Source: DATEPR01 sp036503065 (GTDB lineage Bacteria; Actinomycetota; Actinomycetes; Mycobacteriales; Pseudonocardiaceae). Taken from it: a DNA stretch of 5,800 nt. The translations under genes were made by a program, and so were the position numbers. Positions within the stretch are counted from its first letter, which is position 1. The number at the start of each line of letters is the position of its first letter. Positions 1 through 5,066 of the stretch are shown one piece after another. The DNA lies in NCBI GenBank assembly GCA_036503065.1, contig DASXXM010000341.1, forward strand, positions 1-5,800, written 5' to 3'. The notes below the pieces were generated by a model, which saw nothing but the letters and a program-made list of their open reading frames with translations, was not told the origin of the DNA and ran no database searches.

Positions 1-38
1 ACCGGCTGCCCGGTCAGCCGGGTGACCGCCGCCGTCAC
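1..38 (-). CDS. 5' end of a gene downstream of ptpA, possibly fructosamine kinase (partial)
   Basis: A GTG at 38-36 (minus strand) shares the GTGA overlap with the TGA stop of ptpA at 37-35, the arrangement expected of a translationally coupled downstream gene. Only 12 complete codons are in the window, reading MTAAVTRLTGQP, with no stop. In many actinomycetes the gene next to the low-molecular-weight phosphatase encodes a fructosamine kinase/APH-fold protein, and an N-terminus ending in a 'LxGxPV'-like stretch would suit it. This identity rests on remembered gene order and twelve residues, so it is a guess. In M. tuberculosis the neighbour is instead a SURF1-like protein. The reading frame itself is better supported than its function. 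Confidence 0.35.
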   Translation of the reverse strand, partial: MTAAVTRLTGQP

Positions 39-535
39 GTCGGCAGGCTGTCGCGGATCGAGGCCAGCAGACCAGGGGTGGCGGCCTCGATCATGGCCAG
101 CAGGTCCGCGAAGCCCGCAGGCCCGCCGTAGTAGGGATCCGGCACGTCCAGGTCGTCGCCCGCGGCCGGGTCGAACGAACGGAACATCCGGACCCGGTCC
201 TGGTCGCCGACCAGCCTGCGCAGCGCCCTCTCGTGGCCCGCGTCCATGGCCAGCAGCAGATCCGCGCCGAGGTGGTCGCGGTTCACCTGCGTGGCCACGT
301 GGTCGGTCGGGTAGCCGCGCCCGGCCAGCACGTGGCGTGCCCGCGGGTCGGCAGGCTCGCCGACGTGCCACGGGCCGATGCCGGCACTCGTCACCCGGAC
401 CCGGTCGGCGAGACCGGCACGGCGCACCTGTTCGCCGAACACCAGCGCGGCCATCGGGGACCGGCAGATGTTGCCGGAACAGACGAAGCTGAGGTGATAC
501 GGACGGGCAGCGGTCACCGGAAGAATTTCGCACAC
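35..535 (-). CDS. ptpA: Low-molecular-weight protein tyrosine phosphatase PtpA
   Basis: This encodes a cytosolic low-molecular-weight protein tyrosine phosphatase, which hydrolyses phosphotyrosine through a cysteinyl-phosphate intermediate. The active-site loop CSGNICRS has the CX5R signature, with Cys19 as nucleophile and Arg25 binding phosphate. The general acid is Asp133 in the late DPYYG motif. The intermediate stretches RVTSAGIGPWHVG and RMFRSFDP closely resemble M. tuberculosis PtpA (Rv2234). At 166 aa from the GTG at 535 it has normal family length. A GGGTGA (minus strand, 547-542) lies 6 nt before that GTG. The in-frame GTG at 517 would give 160 aa and an N-terminus closer to the family but has no visible ribosome-binding site, so the start is uncertain. 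The stop overlaps the next minus-strand gene by four bases. In streptomycetes and mycobacteria PtpA homologues act in signalling; the substrate here is unknown. No tyrosine-kinase partner (PtkA) gene lies in the window. Confidence 0.93.
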   Translation of the reverse strand: MCEILPVTAARPYHLSFVCSGNICRSPMAALVFGEQVRRAGLADRVRVTSAGIGPWHVGEPADPRARHVLAGRGYPTDHVATQVNRDHLGADLLLAMDAGHERALRRLVGDQDRVRMFRSFDPAAGDDLDVPDPYYGGPAGFADLLAMIEAATPGLLASIRDSLPT

Positions 536-565
536 CGCATGTCACCCGTCTGATTCGGCCTGGTC

Positions 566-605
566 ACACGATCGAGTCGATACCGGACAGGCCCGTAACA
601 CGATC
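566..605. promoter_or_regulatory. Possible regulatory sites in the ptpA / membrane-protein divergent region
   Basis: The 130-bp non-coding stretch between the divergent genes (536-665) holds two exact copies of ACACGATC, at 566-573 and 598-605. They start 32 bp apart, close to three helical turns. The first copy overlaps a perfect 5-bp inverted repeat with a one-base centre, ATCGA-G-TCGAT at 571-581. Together they could be operator half-sites. A minus-strand TTGATC (607-602) and TATCGA (582-577) spaced 19 bp might be a weak ptpA promoter, but the -10 match is poor. I see no convincing plus-strand promoter. The exact repeats are seen; any binding function is inference. Confidence 0.25.
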
Positions 606-665
606 AACAGCCCGCGCGAACCAGTCAGCGTCCGGCCGTCGGCGCCGGTGTGCGAGTGGAGCGTC

Positions 666-1181
666 ATGGTGATCGTCGACCAGTCAGCGCCGGTCCGTCC
701 GGTCCCCGGTTATCCCGCGATGGCGATGGTGGCCGTCGTCGTCGGCGTGCTCGGCGTCGCGATCGGGCTGATCGTGGCGAAGCTGCCCCAGACGTCGCAT
801 GTGGACGGACCGGCGATCGTGAACCTCAGGCTGGACACCACCTACGACGGCACCAGCCTGAGCGTCGGCCTGAGCAGGCCGGTCGCCTACCCGGCGCGCG
901 GTCGCCGTGCGGTCACGTTCAACATCGCCGTCGCGAACCGCACCACCGCGACGCCGTTCTCCCTTGCCTCCCTCGATGTTCAGGCGGTCTCCGGCACCAC
1001 CCAGGACGCGCAGCTCACCGATCCGGCCAACAACGTCGGCGCGTCGTCGGCCACGTTGCTGCCGGGGCGGTCCCTCGTCTGGCAGATCGCCTTCACGGTG
1101 CCGGCCGCCGCCAACGACATCACCGTGCAGGTGTCGCCCGTCGACGGCGTCCGGACCGTGGTCTTCAGCGGCTCACTCTGA
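666..1181 (+). CDS. Membrane-anchored protein with exported beta-sandwich-like (DUF4352-like) domain
   Basis: I do not recognise a named gene. The protein (171 aa from ATG 666) has a 16-residue polar N-terminus, one strong transmembrane segment at about residues 17-38 rich in V, A, G, I and L, and then a roughly 130-residue extracytoplasmic domain without cysteine. That domain alternates hydrophobic and polar residues like a beta-sandwich. Segments such as VTFNIAVANRT (83-93) and LLPGRSLVWQIAFTVP (131-146) resemble the DUF4352/immunoglobulin-like pattern, in which a 'tv.N.t' strand is followed by 'l.PG....w...f.vP'. This is a pattern match, not a search result. The segment has no clear lipobox, so a membrane anchor is more likely than a lipoprotein. 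ATG 666 is preceded by GGAG at 658-661, 4 nt away; an upstream GTG at 648 would add six residues. It sits alone between ptpA, which is divergent, and cobC. Confidence 0.75.
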   Translation: MVIVDQSAPVRPVPGYPAMAMVAVVVGVLGVAIGLIVAKLPQTSHVDGPAIVNLRLDTTYDGTSLSVGLSRPVAYPARGRRAVTFNIAVANRTTATPFSLASLDVQAVSGTTQDAQLTDPANNVGASSATLLPGRSLVWQIAFTVPAAANDITVQVSPVDGVRTVVFSGSL

Positions 1182-1285
1182 ACCGACGCGTGCCTCGAGG
1201 CGTTCGCCGATCCTGACCAGTGCGTCGCGCAGGGCGGCCGCACCCGACCGGTCGCCGCCGCCCCGGTTGGCTCCTGGCGTAGACG

Positions 1286-1299
1286 TAGACTTGCGGTGA
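1286..1299 (+). promoter_or_regulatory. Putative leaderless promoter of the cobC operon (-10 TAGACT)
   Basis: TAGACT at 1286-1291 matches the actinobacterial -10 consensus TANNNT. It is followed by 7 nt and then the ATG at 1299, so transcription would be expected to begin at or next to the start codon. No Shine-Dalgarno-like sequence precedes the ATG, which fits a leaderless message; leaderless mRNAs are common in Actinobacteria. No good -35 is seen at 16-19 bp spacing; TTGGCT at 1267-1272 is too close, with a 13-bp gap. The -10 lies in a short direct repeat, GTAGAC twice at 1279-1290. Transcription has not been shown; this is inferred from spacing. Confidence 0.5.
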
Positions 1300-2366
1300 T
1301 GACGGGCGACTTCGCAGACCAGCGCGCTCAACTGCGCCACCACGGCGACGTGGATGCCGCGCCGGGGTTGGCCGACTTCGCCGTCAACGTCGCGCTGGAC
1401 CGGCCGCCGGACTGGCTGCTGGCCGAACTCACCGCCGAACTGGCGGGCCTTGGCCGCTACCCGTCGGCCGAGTCGGACGCGGCCGCCCGGCAGGCGGTGG
1501 CCGACCGGCACGGCCGCGCACCCGACGAGGTGCTGGTGCTGGCCGGCGCGGCCGAGGGCTTCGCGCTGCTGCCCGGCCTGCGTCCCCGGCTGGCGGCAGT
1601 GATCCACCCGTCCTTCACCGAACCCGAGATCGCCCTGTCCGACGCCGACGTGCCGGTACACCGCGTCCTGCTGCGCCCCGATGACGGCTACGCGCTGCGC
1701 CCCGACCTGGTCCCGGCCGACGCGGACCTGGTGGTCCTTGGCAACCCGACCAACCCCACGTCGATCCTGCATCCGGCGGACACCGTGCGGGCACTGGCCC
1801 GGCCGGGGCGAGTGCTGGTGGTGGACGAGGCGTTCATGGACGCCGTGCCCGGCGAACCCGCCAGTCTGGCCGGCGACCGGCTGCCCGGCCTCGTGGTGCT
1901 GCGCAGCCTCACCAAGACCTGGGCGCTGGCCGGCCTGCGCGCCGGCTACGCACTCGCGGCACCCGACCTGCTCGCGCGACTGGACCGACACCGTCCACAG
2001 TGGCCGGTCAGTAGCCTGGTGCTGACCGCCGTACGGGCATGTGCCACGCCGGCCGCGGTCGCACAGGCACAGGCGGCCGCCACCGACCTGGTCGCACACC
2101 GGACCTGGCTGGCCGACCGACTGGCCGAACTGCCCGGGATCGACGTGCACCGGCCGGCCGCGGCGCCCTTCCTGCTGCTGCGGGTACCGGACGGCACGCG
2201 CCTGCGGACCGCGCTGCTGGCCAGGGGCATCGCGGTCCGACGGGCCGACACGTTCCCCGGCCTCACCCCGAACCACCTGCGGATCGCCGTCCGCGCCCCG
2301 GCGCGCTGCGCCCCACTCCTGGCCGCGCTGCACGCCGAACTGACCGAAGGCGCACTCGCCCGATGA
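1299..2366 (+). CDS. cobC: Fold-type I PLP aminotransferase, CobC / threonine-phosphate decarboxylase-like (Rv2231c family)
   Basis: This is a class I/II aminotransferase-fold enzyme of 355 aa. Visible PLP-enzyme landmarks are Asn152 in GNPTNPT, Asp176 in VVDEAF (pyridine-nitrogen contact), Lys206 in SLTKTWALAG (Schiff-base lysine), Arg214 in LRAGYAL, and the C-terminal Arg328 in NHLRIAV (carboxylate binding). The N-terminal HGD(V/A)...GLADFAVNV stretch is typical of the actinobacterial Rv2231c/CobC family. Family members are annotated as L-threonine-O-3-phosphate decarboxylases, which make the (R)-1-amino-2-propanol phosphate used for the cobalamin nucleotide loop. Histidinol-phosphate aminotransferase is the closest alternative fold relative. 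No other cobalamin gene is present here, so the substrate is inferred. ATG 1299 is chosen over GTG 1296 because of its fit to the putative leaderless promoter; the difference is one residue. Its stop overlaps the next gene start in ATGA. Confidence 0.85.
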   Translation: MTGDFADQRAQLRHHGDVDAAPGLADFAVNVALDRPPDWLLAELTAELAGLGRYPSAESDAAARQAVADRHGRAPDEVLVLAGAAEGFALLPGLRPRLAAVIHPSFTEPEIALSDADVPVHRVLLRPDDGYALRPDLVPADADLVVLGNPTNPTSILHPADTVRALARPGRVLVVDEAFMDAVPGEPASLAGDRLPGLVVLRSLTKTWALAGLRAGYALAAPDLLARLDRHRPQWPVSSLVLTAVRACATPAAVAQAQAAATDLVAHRTWLADRLAELPGIDVHRPAAAPFLLLRVPDGTRLRTALLARGIAVRRADTFPGLTPNHLRIAVRAPARCAPLLAALHAELTEGALAR

Positions 2367-3193
2367 CGACGCTGGCCGACCTGATCACCGCGCTGGACCG
2401 GGCCTATCCGCCCGAACTGGCCGAATCCTGGGACGCGATCGGCCTGGTCTGCGGCGATCCGGACCAGCCGGTGACCCGCGCACACGTCTGCGTCGACCCG
2501 GTCGAGTCCACTGTGGACGAGGCGATCGCCGGTGGCGCGCAGCTGATCGTGGCCCACCATCCGCTGTTGCTGCGCGGTGTGCACGGCGTGCCGGCGAACA
2601 CGCCCAAGGGCAGCATCGTGCACCGGCTCATCCGGTCCGGCGTCGCCCTCCACTGCGCGCACACCAACGCCGACGCGGCCGATCCCGGCGTGTCCGACGC
2701 CCTGGCCGCCGCGCTCGGGCTGACCGTCACCGGACCGCTCGTGCCCGGTCCGGACGGCCGCACCGGCATCGGCCGACTCGGCACACTGCCGGCCGCGGAG
2801 CCACTGAGCGCGTTCACCGACCGCGTCGCCGACGCCCTGCCCGTGACCGCATGGGGCGTGCGCGCGGCAGGCGATCCGGACCGTCCGATCAGGACGGTCG
2901 CGGTGTGCGGCGGAGCCGGCGACGGCTATCTGGACGACGCCGTCAGAGCCGGCGTGGACGCGTACGTCACCGCCGACCTCCGGCACCATCCGGCCGGCGA
3001 ACACCTGGCCCGGCCGGGCGCGCCCGCGCTGGTCGACGTGGCCCACTGGGCGAGCGAGTGGCCGTGGTGCGAACAGGCGGCCGGCATACTGCGCGCGGCG
3101 ACCGGCGGTACGGTCGACATCTTCGTGTCCACCCGCCGCACCGACCCCTGGACCGTGCACGCGGCCCGCCGGACACGCGCACGAACTGAATAA
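2363..3193 (+). CDS. Nif3-like dinuclear metal-centre hexameric protein (YbgI/Rv2230c family)
   Basis: This 276-aa protein belongs to the NIF3/DUF34 family, toroidal hexamers with a two-metal site per subunit. Metal ligands recognisable by comparison with E. coli YbgI are His65-His66 in VAHHPLLLRG, Asp104 in HTNADAADPGVS, and His228 with Glu232 in DVAHWASE. The four-residue spacing of the last pair matches the family. Other landmarks are AESWDAIGLVCGD near the N-terminus and AYVTADLRHHPAGEH at about 200-213. Length fits the short form, without the PII-like insert some homologues carry. The biochemical role is not settled; it has been proposed to act as a hydrolase or metal chaperone. Its ATG overlaps the cobC stop by four bases (ATGA), with only a weak AAGG 12 nt upstream, so translational coupling is likely. 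A 19-nt gap follows. Confidence 0.9.
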   Translation: MTTLADLITALDRAYPPELAESWDAIGLVCGDPDQPVTRAHVCVDPVESTVDEAIAGGAQLIVAHHPLLLRGVHGVPANTPKGSIVHRLIRSGVALHCAHTNADAADPGVSDALAAALGLTVTGPLVPGPDGRTGIGRLGTLPAAEPLSAFTDRVADALPVTAWGVRAAGDPDRPIRTVAVCGGAGDGYLDDAVRAGVDAYVTADLRHHPAGEHLARPGAPALVDVAHWASEWPWCEQAAGILRAATGGTVDIFVSTRRTDPWTVHAARRTRARTE

Positions 3194-3200
3194 CGACAGT

Positions 3201-3206
3201 GGAGGA
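3201..3206 (+). promoter_or_regulatory. Strong ribosome-binding site for the zinc-ribbon gene
   Basis: GGAGGA lies 6 nt before the GTG at 3213 and is close to the full anti-Shine-Dalgarno complement. It is the only strong site in the cobC-phosphatase operon, whose other internal starts overlap or abut the previous stop. It fixes the GTG start of the zinc-ribbon gene and suggests this gene is translated independently and probably more strongly than its neighbours. Confidence 0.8.
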
Positions 3207-3212
3207 CACAGC

Positions 3213-3950
3213 GTGAGAGCCGACCCCGCAGTACAGCGCCGGCTTCTCGACCTCGCCGAGGTCGACGCCGAACTCAACCGGATCGATCATCGGCGTCGCA
3301 CGCTGCCCGAACTGGTCGAGATCGTCGAACGGGAGAACGTCGAGCGGGCGAAGCGCGACAAGGTGGTCGCCGTCCAGACCACGCTCGGCGACCTGAACCG
3401 GGACGCCGGCCGGCAGGAGACCGAGATCGAGTCCGTCCGGGCCAGGGAGGACCGCGACCGCACGCTGCTCAAGGACGGCAACGTCAGCGCACGTCAGCTC
3501 GTGGACCTGGAGCACGAACTCGGCACGCTGTCCCGCCGGCAGACAGCACTCGAGGACGACCTGCTGGAGCTGATGGAACGCCGCGAGGCCGTCGAGCAGG
3601 ACCTGGCCCACGCAAGGGCCGAGCACGAAGCGGCCGAAACGGCACTGGCCGACGTGCGCAAGCGCCGCGACGAGGCCTTCGGAGACCTCGAGGTCGCCGA
3701 GATACGGCGCACGAAGGACCGGGCGCAACTGGTGCCGGTCTTCCCGGCCGAACTGCTGGCCCTCTACGACCGGATCCGCAAGCAGAAGGGCATCGGCGCG
3801 GCCCTGCTGCGGGCCCGCCGGTGCGGCGCGTGCCGGCTGGAACTGGACCGCAACGCCATCGCGCACATCAGGGACACCGCGCCGGAGGAGGTCGTCCGCT
3901 GCGACGAATGCGGCGCGATCCTGGTCCGCACCCCGGAATCGGGGCTGTAG
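3213..3950 (+). CDS. Coiled-coil / C4 zinc-ribbon protein (CT398/FlgZ-like, Rv2229c family)
   Basis: This 245-aa protein has a long, highly charged helical region (about residues 5-170) predicted to form an antiparallel coiled-coil hairpin. A C-terminal zinc ribbon follows, with ligands Cys204/Cys207 (CGAC) and Cys230/Cys233 (CDEC). The segment KDGNVSARQLVDLEHEL (87-103) is a conserved mark of the family. This is the actinobacterial branch (Rv2229c) of the pfam C4-type zinc-ribbon family that includes chlamydial CT398 and Helicobacter HP0958/FlgZ. Those two have been linked to the sigma-54 factor RpoN, and HP0958 also to an mRNA. Actinobacteria generally lack sigma-54, so that role cannot simply be transferred. 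The consistent position just before RNase H suggests a nucleic-acid-related job, which is inference. The GTG start is fixed by GGAGGA at 3201-3206. Three bases separate its stop from the RNase H start. Confidence 0.88.
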   Translation: MRADPAVQRRLLDLAEVDAELNRIDHRRRTLPELVEIVERENVERAKRDKVVAVQTTLGDLNRDAGRQETEIESVRAREDRDRTLLKDGNVSARQLVDLEHELGTLSRRQTALEDDLLELMERREAVEQDLAHARAEHEAAETALADVRKRRDEAFGDLEVAEIRRTKDRAQLVPVFPAELLALYDRIRKQKGIGAALLRARRCGACRLELDRNAIAHIRDTAPEEVVRCDECGAILVRTPESGL

Positions 3951-3953
3951 GCC

Positions 3954-4364
3954 GTGCGGGTCGTGGTGGAGGCCGACGGCGGCGCACGCGGCAATCCCGG
4001 CCCGGCCGGCTACGGCGCCGTCGTGCGGGACGCGGCCACCGGCGAGATCCTGGCCGAGCGGAAGGCGGGTCTCGGGCGCACCACCAACAACGTCGCCGAG
4101 TACGAGGGCCTGATCGCCGGGCTGGCGGCGGCCAAGGCCGTCGGCGCGTCTGCTGTGGACGTTCGGATGGACTCGAAGCTGGTGGTGGAGCAGATGTCCG
4201 GTCGTTGGCAGATCAGGCATCCACCGTTGCAAACGCTTGCGGCCCGGGCCGCCGCGCTGGTCGCCGACATCGGCGCGGTGACCTACGAGTGGATCCCCCG
4301 TGCCGACAACACGCACGCCGACCGCCTGGCCAACGAGGCGATGGACGAACAGGCCCATGACTGA
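3954..4364 (+). CDS. Ribonuclease HI, free-standing (equivalent to N-terminal half of Rv2228c/SCO2299)
   Basis: This type 1 RNase H (136 aa) cleaves the RNA strand of RNA:DNA hybrids such as R-loops and primer remnants, using two metal ions. The four carboxylates are visible: Asp8 in EADGGARGNPG, Glu49 in NNVAEYEGL, Asp73 in RMDSKLVVEQ, and Asp123 in NTHADRLANEA. GRTTNNVAEY and MSGRWQI are typical of the compact actinobacterial form, which lacks the basic protrusion of E. coli RNase HI. In M. tuberculosis Rv2228c and S. coelicolor SCO2299 this domain is fused to a C-terminal acid phosphatase. Here it ends at TGA 4362-4364, six residues after the conserved ANEAM, and the phosphatase begins in another frame at 4357. 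All catalytic residues are intact, so it is expected to be active. The GTG start lies 3 nt after the zinc-ribbon stop with no strong ribosome-binding site. Confidence 0.92.
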   Translation: MRVVVEADGGARGNPGPAGYGAVVRDAATGEILAERKAGLGRTTNNVAEYEGLIAGLAAAKAVGASAVDVRMDSKLVVEQMSGRWQIRHPPLQTLAARAAALVADIGAVTYEWIPRADNTHADRLANEAMDEQAHD

Positions 4365-5058
4365 CCACCTCGCCGCCGCCCAGACCGGCCCGCCCGCGGC
4401 GTGGACCGGCGCCACCGGCACGCCGACCCGCTGCCTGCTGGTCCGGCACGGCCAGACCGCACTGTCCGTCGCCCGCCGCTACTCCGGCCGCGGCAACCCG
4501 CCGCTCACGTCGATCGGCCTCGCCCAGGCCATCGCCGTCGCCACCCGGCTGGCGTCGTTCTCGGACATCACGGCCGTGATCAGCTCACCACTGCTGCGCG
4601 CACGCCGAACCGCCGACGCGATCGGCACGGCCGCGGCGGTGCCGATCACCGAACTGGACGACCTGACCGAAACCGACTTCGGCGCGTGGGAGGGCCTGAC
4701 CTTCGCCGAGGCCGCCGCGCAGGACCCCGAGGCGCACCGGGCGTGGCTGGCCGACCCGTCGGTCCACAGCCCCGGCGGCGAGAGCTTCGACGAGGTCCAC
4801 GCGCGGGTTTCCCGTGCCGGGCAACGGATCGTGGCCGAGCATGGTGGGTCGACCGTGGTCGTGGTCAGCCACGTCACGCCGATCAAGACGCTGCTGCGGA
4901 TCGGTTTGGCCGCAGGCCCGTCAGTGCTGTTCAGGCTCCACCTCGACCTGGCGTCGCTGTCCGTCGTCGAGTTCTACCCCGACGGCAACACGTCGGTCCG
5001 GCTGGTCAACGACACAACGCACCTGCTCGGTCAGGGCGCCGGCAGTCCCACGATATGA
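4357..5058 (+). CDS. Histidine phosphatase (acid phosphatase/CobC-phosphatase-like), equivalent to C-terminal half of Rv2228c/SCO2299
   Basis: This 233-aa protein belongs to the histidine phosphatase (phosphoglycerate-mutase-like) superfamily. His31 in LVRHGQTALS is the phosphorylated nucleophile within the RHG motif. Arg30 and an arginine of SSPLLRARRTA (81-85) bind phosphate, Glu105 in LTETDFGAWEGLTF is the likely proton donor, and His172 in VVSHVTPIK completes the pocket. RYSGRGNPPLT and LHLDLASLSVVEF are hallmarks of the Rv2228c C-terminal domain, which has acid phosphatase activity in SCO2299; an alpha-ribazole-phosphate phosphatase role has also been proposed for the family. ATG 4357 overlaps the RNase H stop by 8 bases (ATGACTGA), which favours termination-reinitiation. 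The first 20 residues, A- and P-rich and ending AAWTGATGTPTR, correspond to the linker of the fused proteins. The frame is also open upstream to an ATG at 4300, but that segment only shadows RNase H. The stop codon lies in the putative rnpB promoter. Confidence 0.92.
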   Translation: MTDHLAAAQTGPPAAWTGATGTPTRCLLVRHGQTALSVARRYSGRGNPPLTSIGLAQAIAVATRLASFSDITAVISSPLLRARRTADAIGTAAAVPITELDDLTETDFGAWEGLTFAEAAAQDPEAHRAWLADPSVHSPGGESFDEVHARVSRAGQRIVAEHGGSTVVVVSHVTPIKTLLRIGLAAGPSVLFRLHLDLASLSVVEFYPDGNTSVRLVNDTTHLLGQGAGSPTI

Positions 5059-5059
5059 T
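5054..5059 (+). promoter_or_regulatory. Putative -10 element of the rnpB promoter
   Basis: TATGAT (5054-5059) differs from the TATAAT consensus at one position. It lies 7 nt before the first base of the rnpB P1 helix at 5067, the expected distance to a transcription start. The phosphatase stop codon TGA (5056-5058) is inside the hexamer. No good -35 is present at 16-18 bp; GGTCAG at 5029-5034 is a weak candidate with a 19-bp spacer. A dedicated promoter fits the need for abundant RNase P RNA. Confidence 0.6.
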
Positions 5060-5066
5060 CCAGGAC

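Noticed and set aside
1173..2333. Long minus-strand open frame (about 386 codons) opposite cobC, with a plausible-looking amphipathic C-terminus at 1173-1270
   Set aside because: It is antisense to a clear aminotransferase, is rich in Gly, Gln and Arg as expected of a third-position GC shadow, and has no recognisable motif. The stretch beyond cobC has no in-frame start of its own. The C-terminal helix-like residues could be a relic, but nothing supports it.
4300..4356. Upstream ATG at 4300 as the start of the histidine phosphatase
   Set aside because: The extra 19 residues are an out-of-frame copy of the conserved RNase H C-terminus, while ATG 4357 begins exactly at the RNase H stop and leaves the known linker intact.
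4350..4366. Programmed ribosomal frameshift fusing RNase H to the phosphatase
   Set aside because: There is no slippery heptamer or +1-prone repeat at the stop and no obvious stimulatory structure; termination-reinitiation at ATGACTGA is simpler.
2967..4421. 484-codon minus-strand open frame opposite the zinc-ribbon and RNase H genes
   Set aside because: It covers three plus-strand genes with intact motifs; its composition and lack of domain signatures fit a high-GC shadow frame.
1420..4655. Repeated CCGAACTG octamer, several plus-strand copies
   Set aside because: The copies are in frame as ..GAA CTG (Glu-Leu) inside coding regions, often after Ala or Pro codons, so codon-pair preference explains them.
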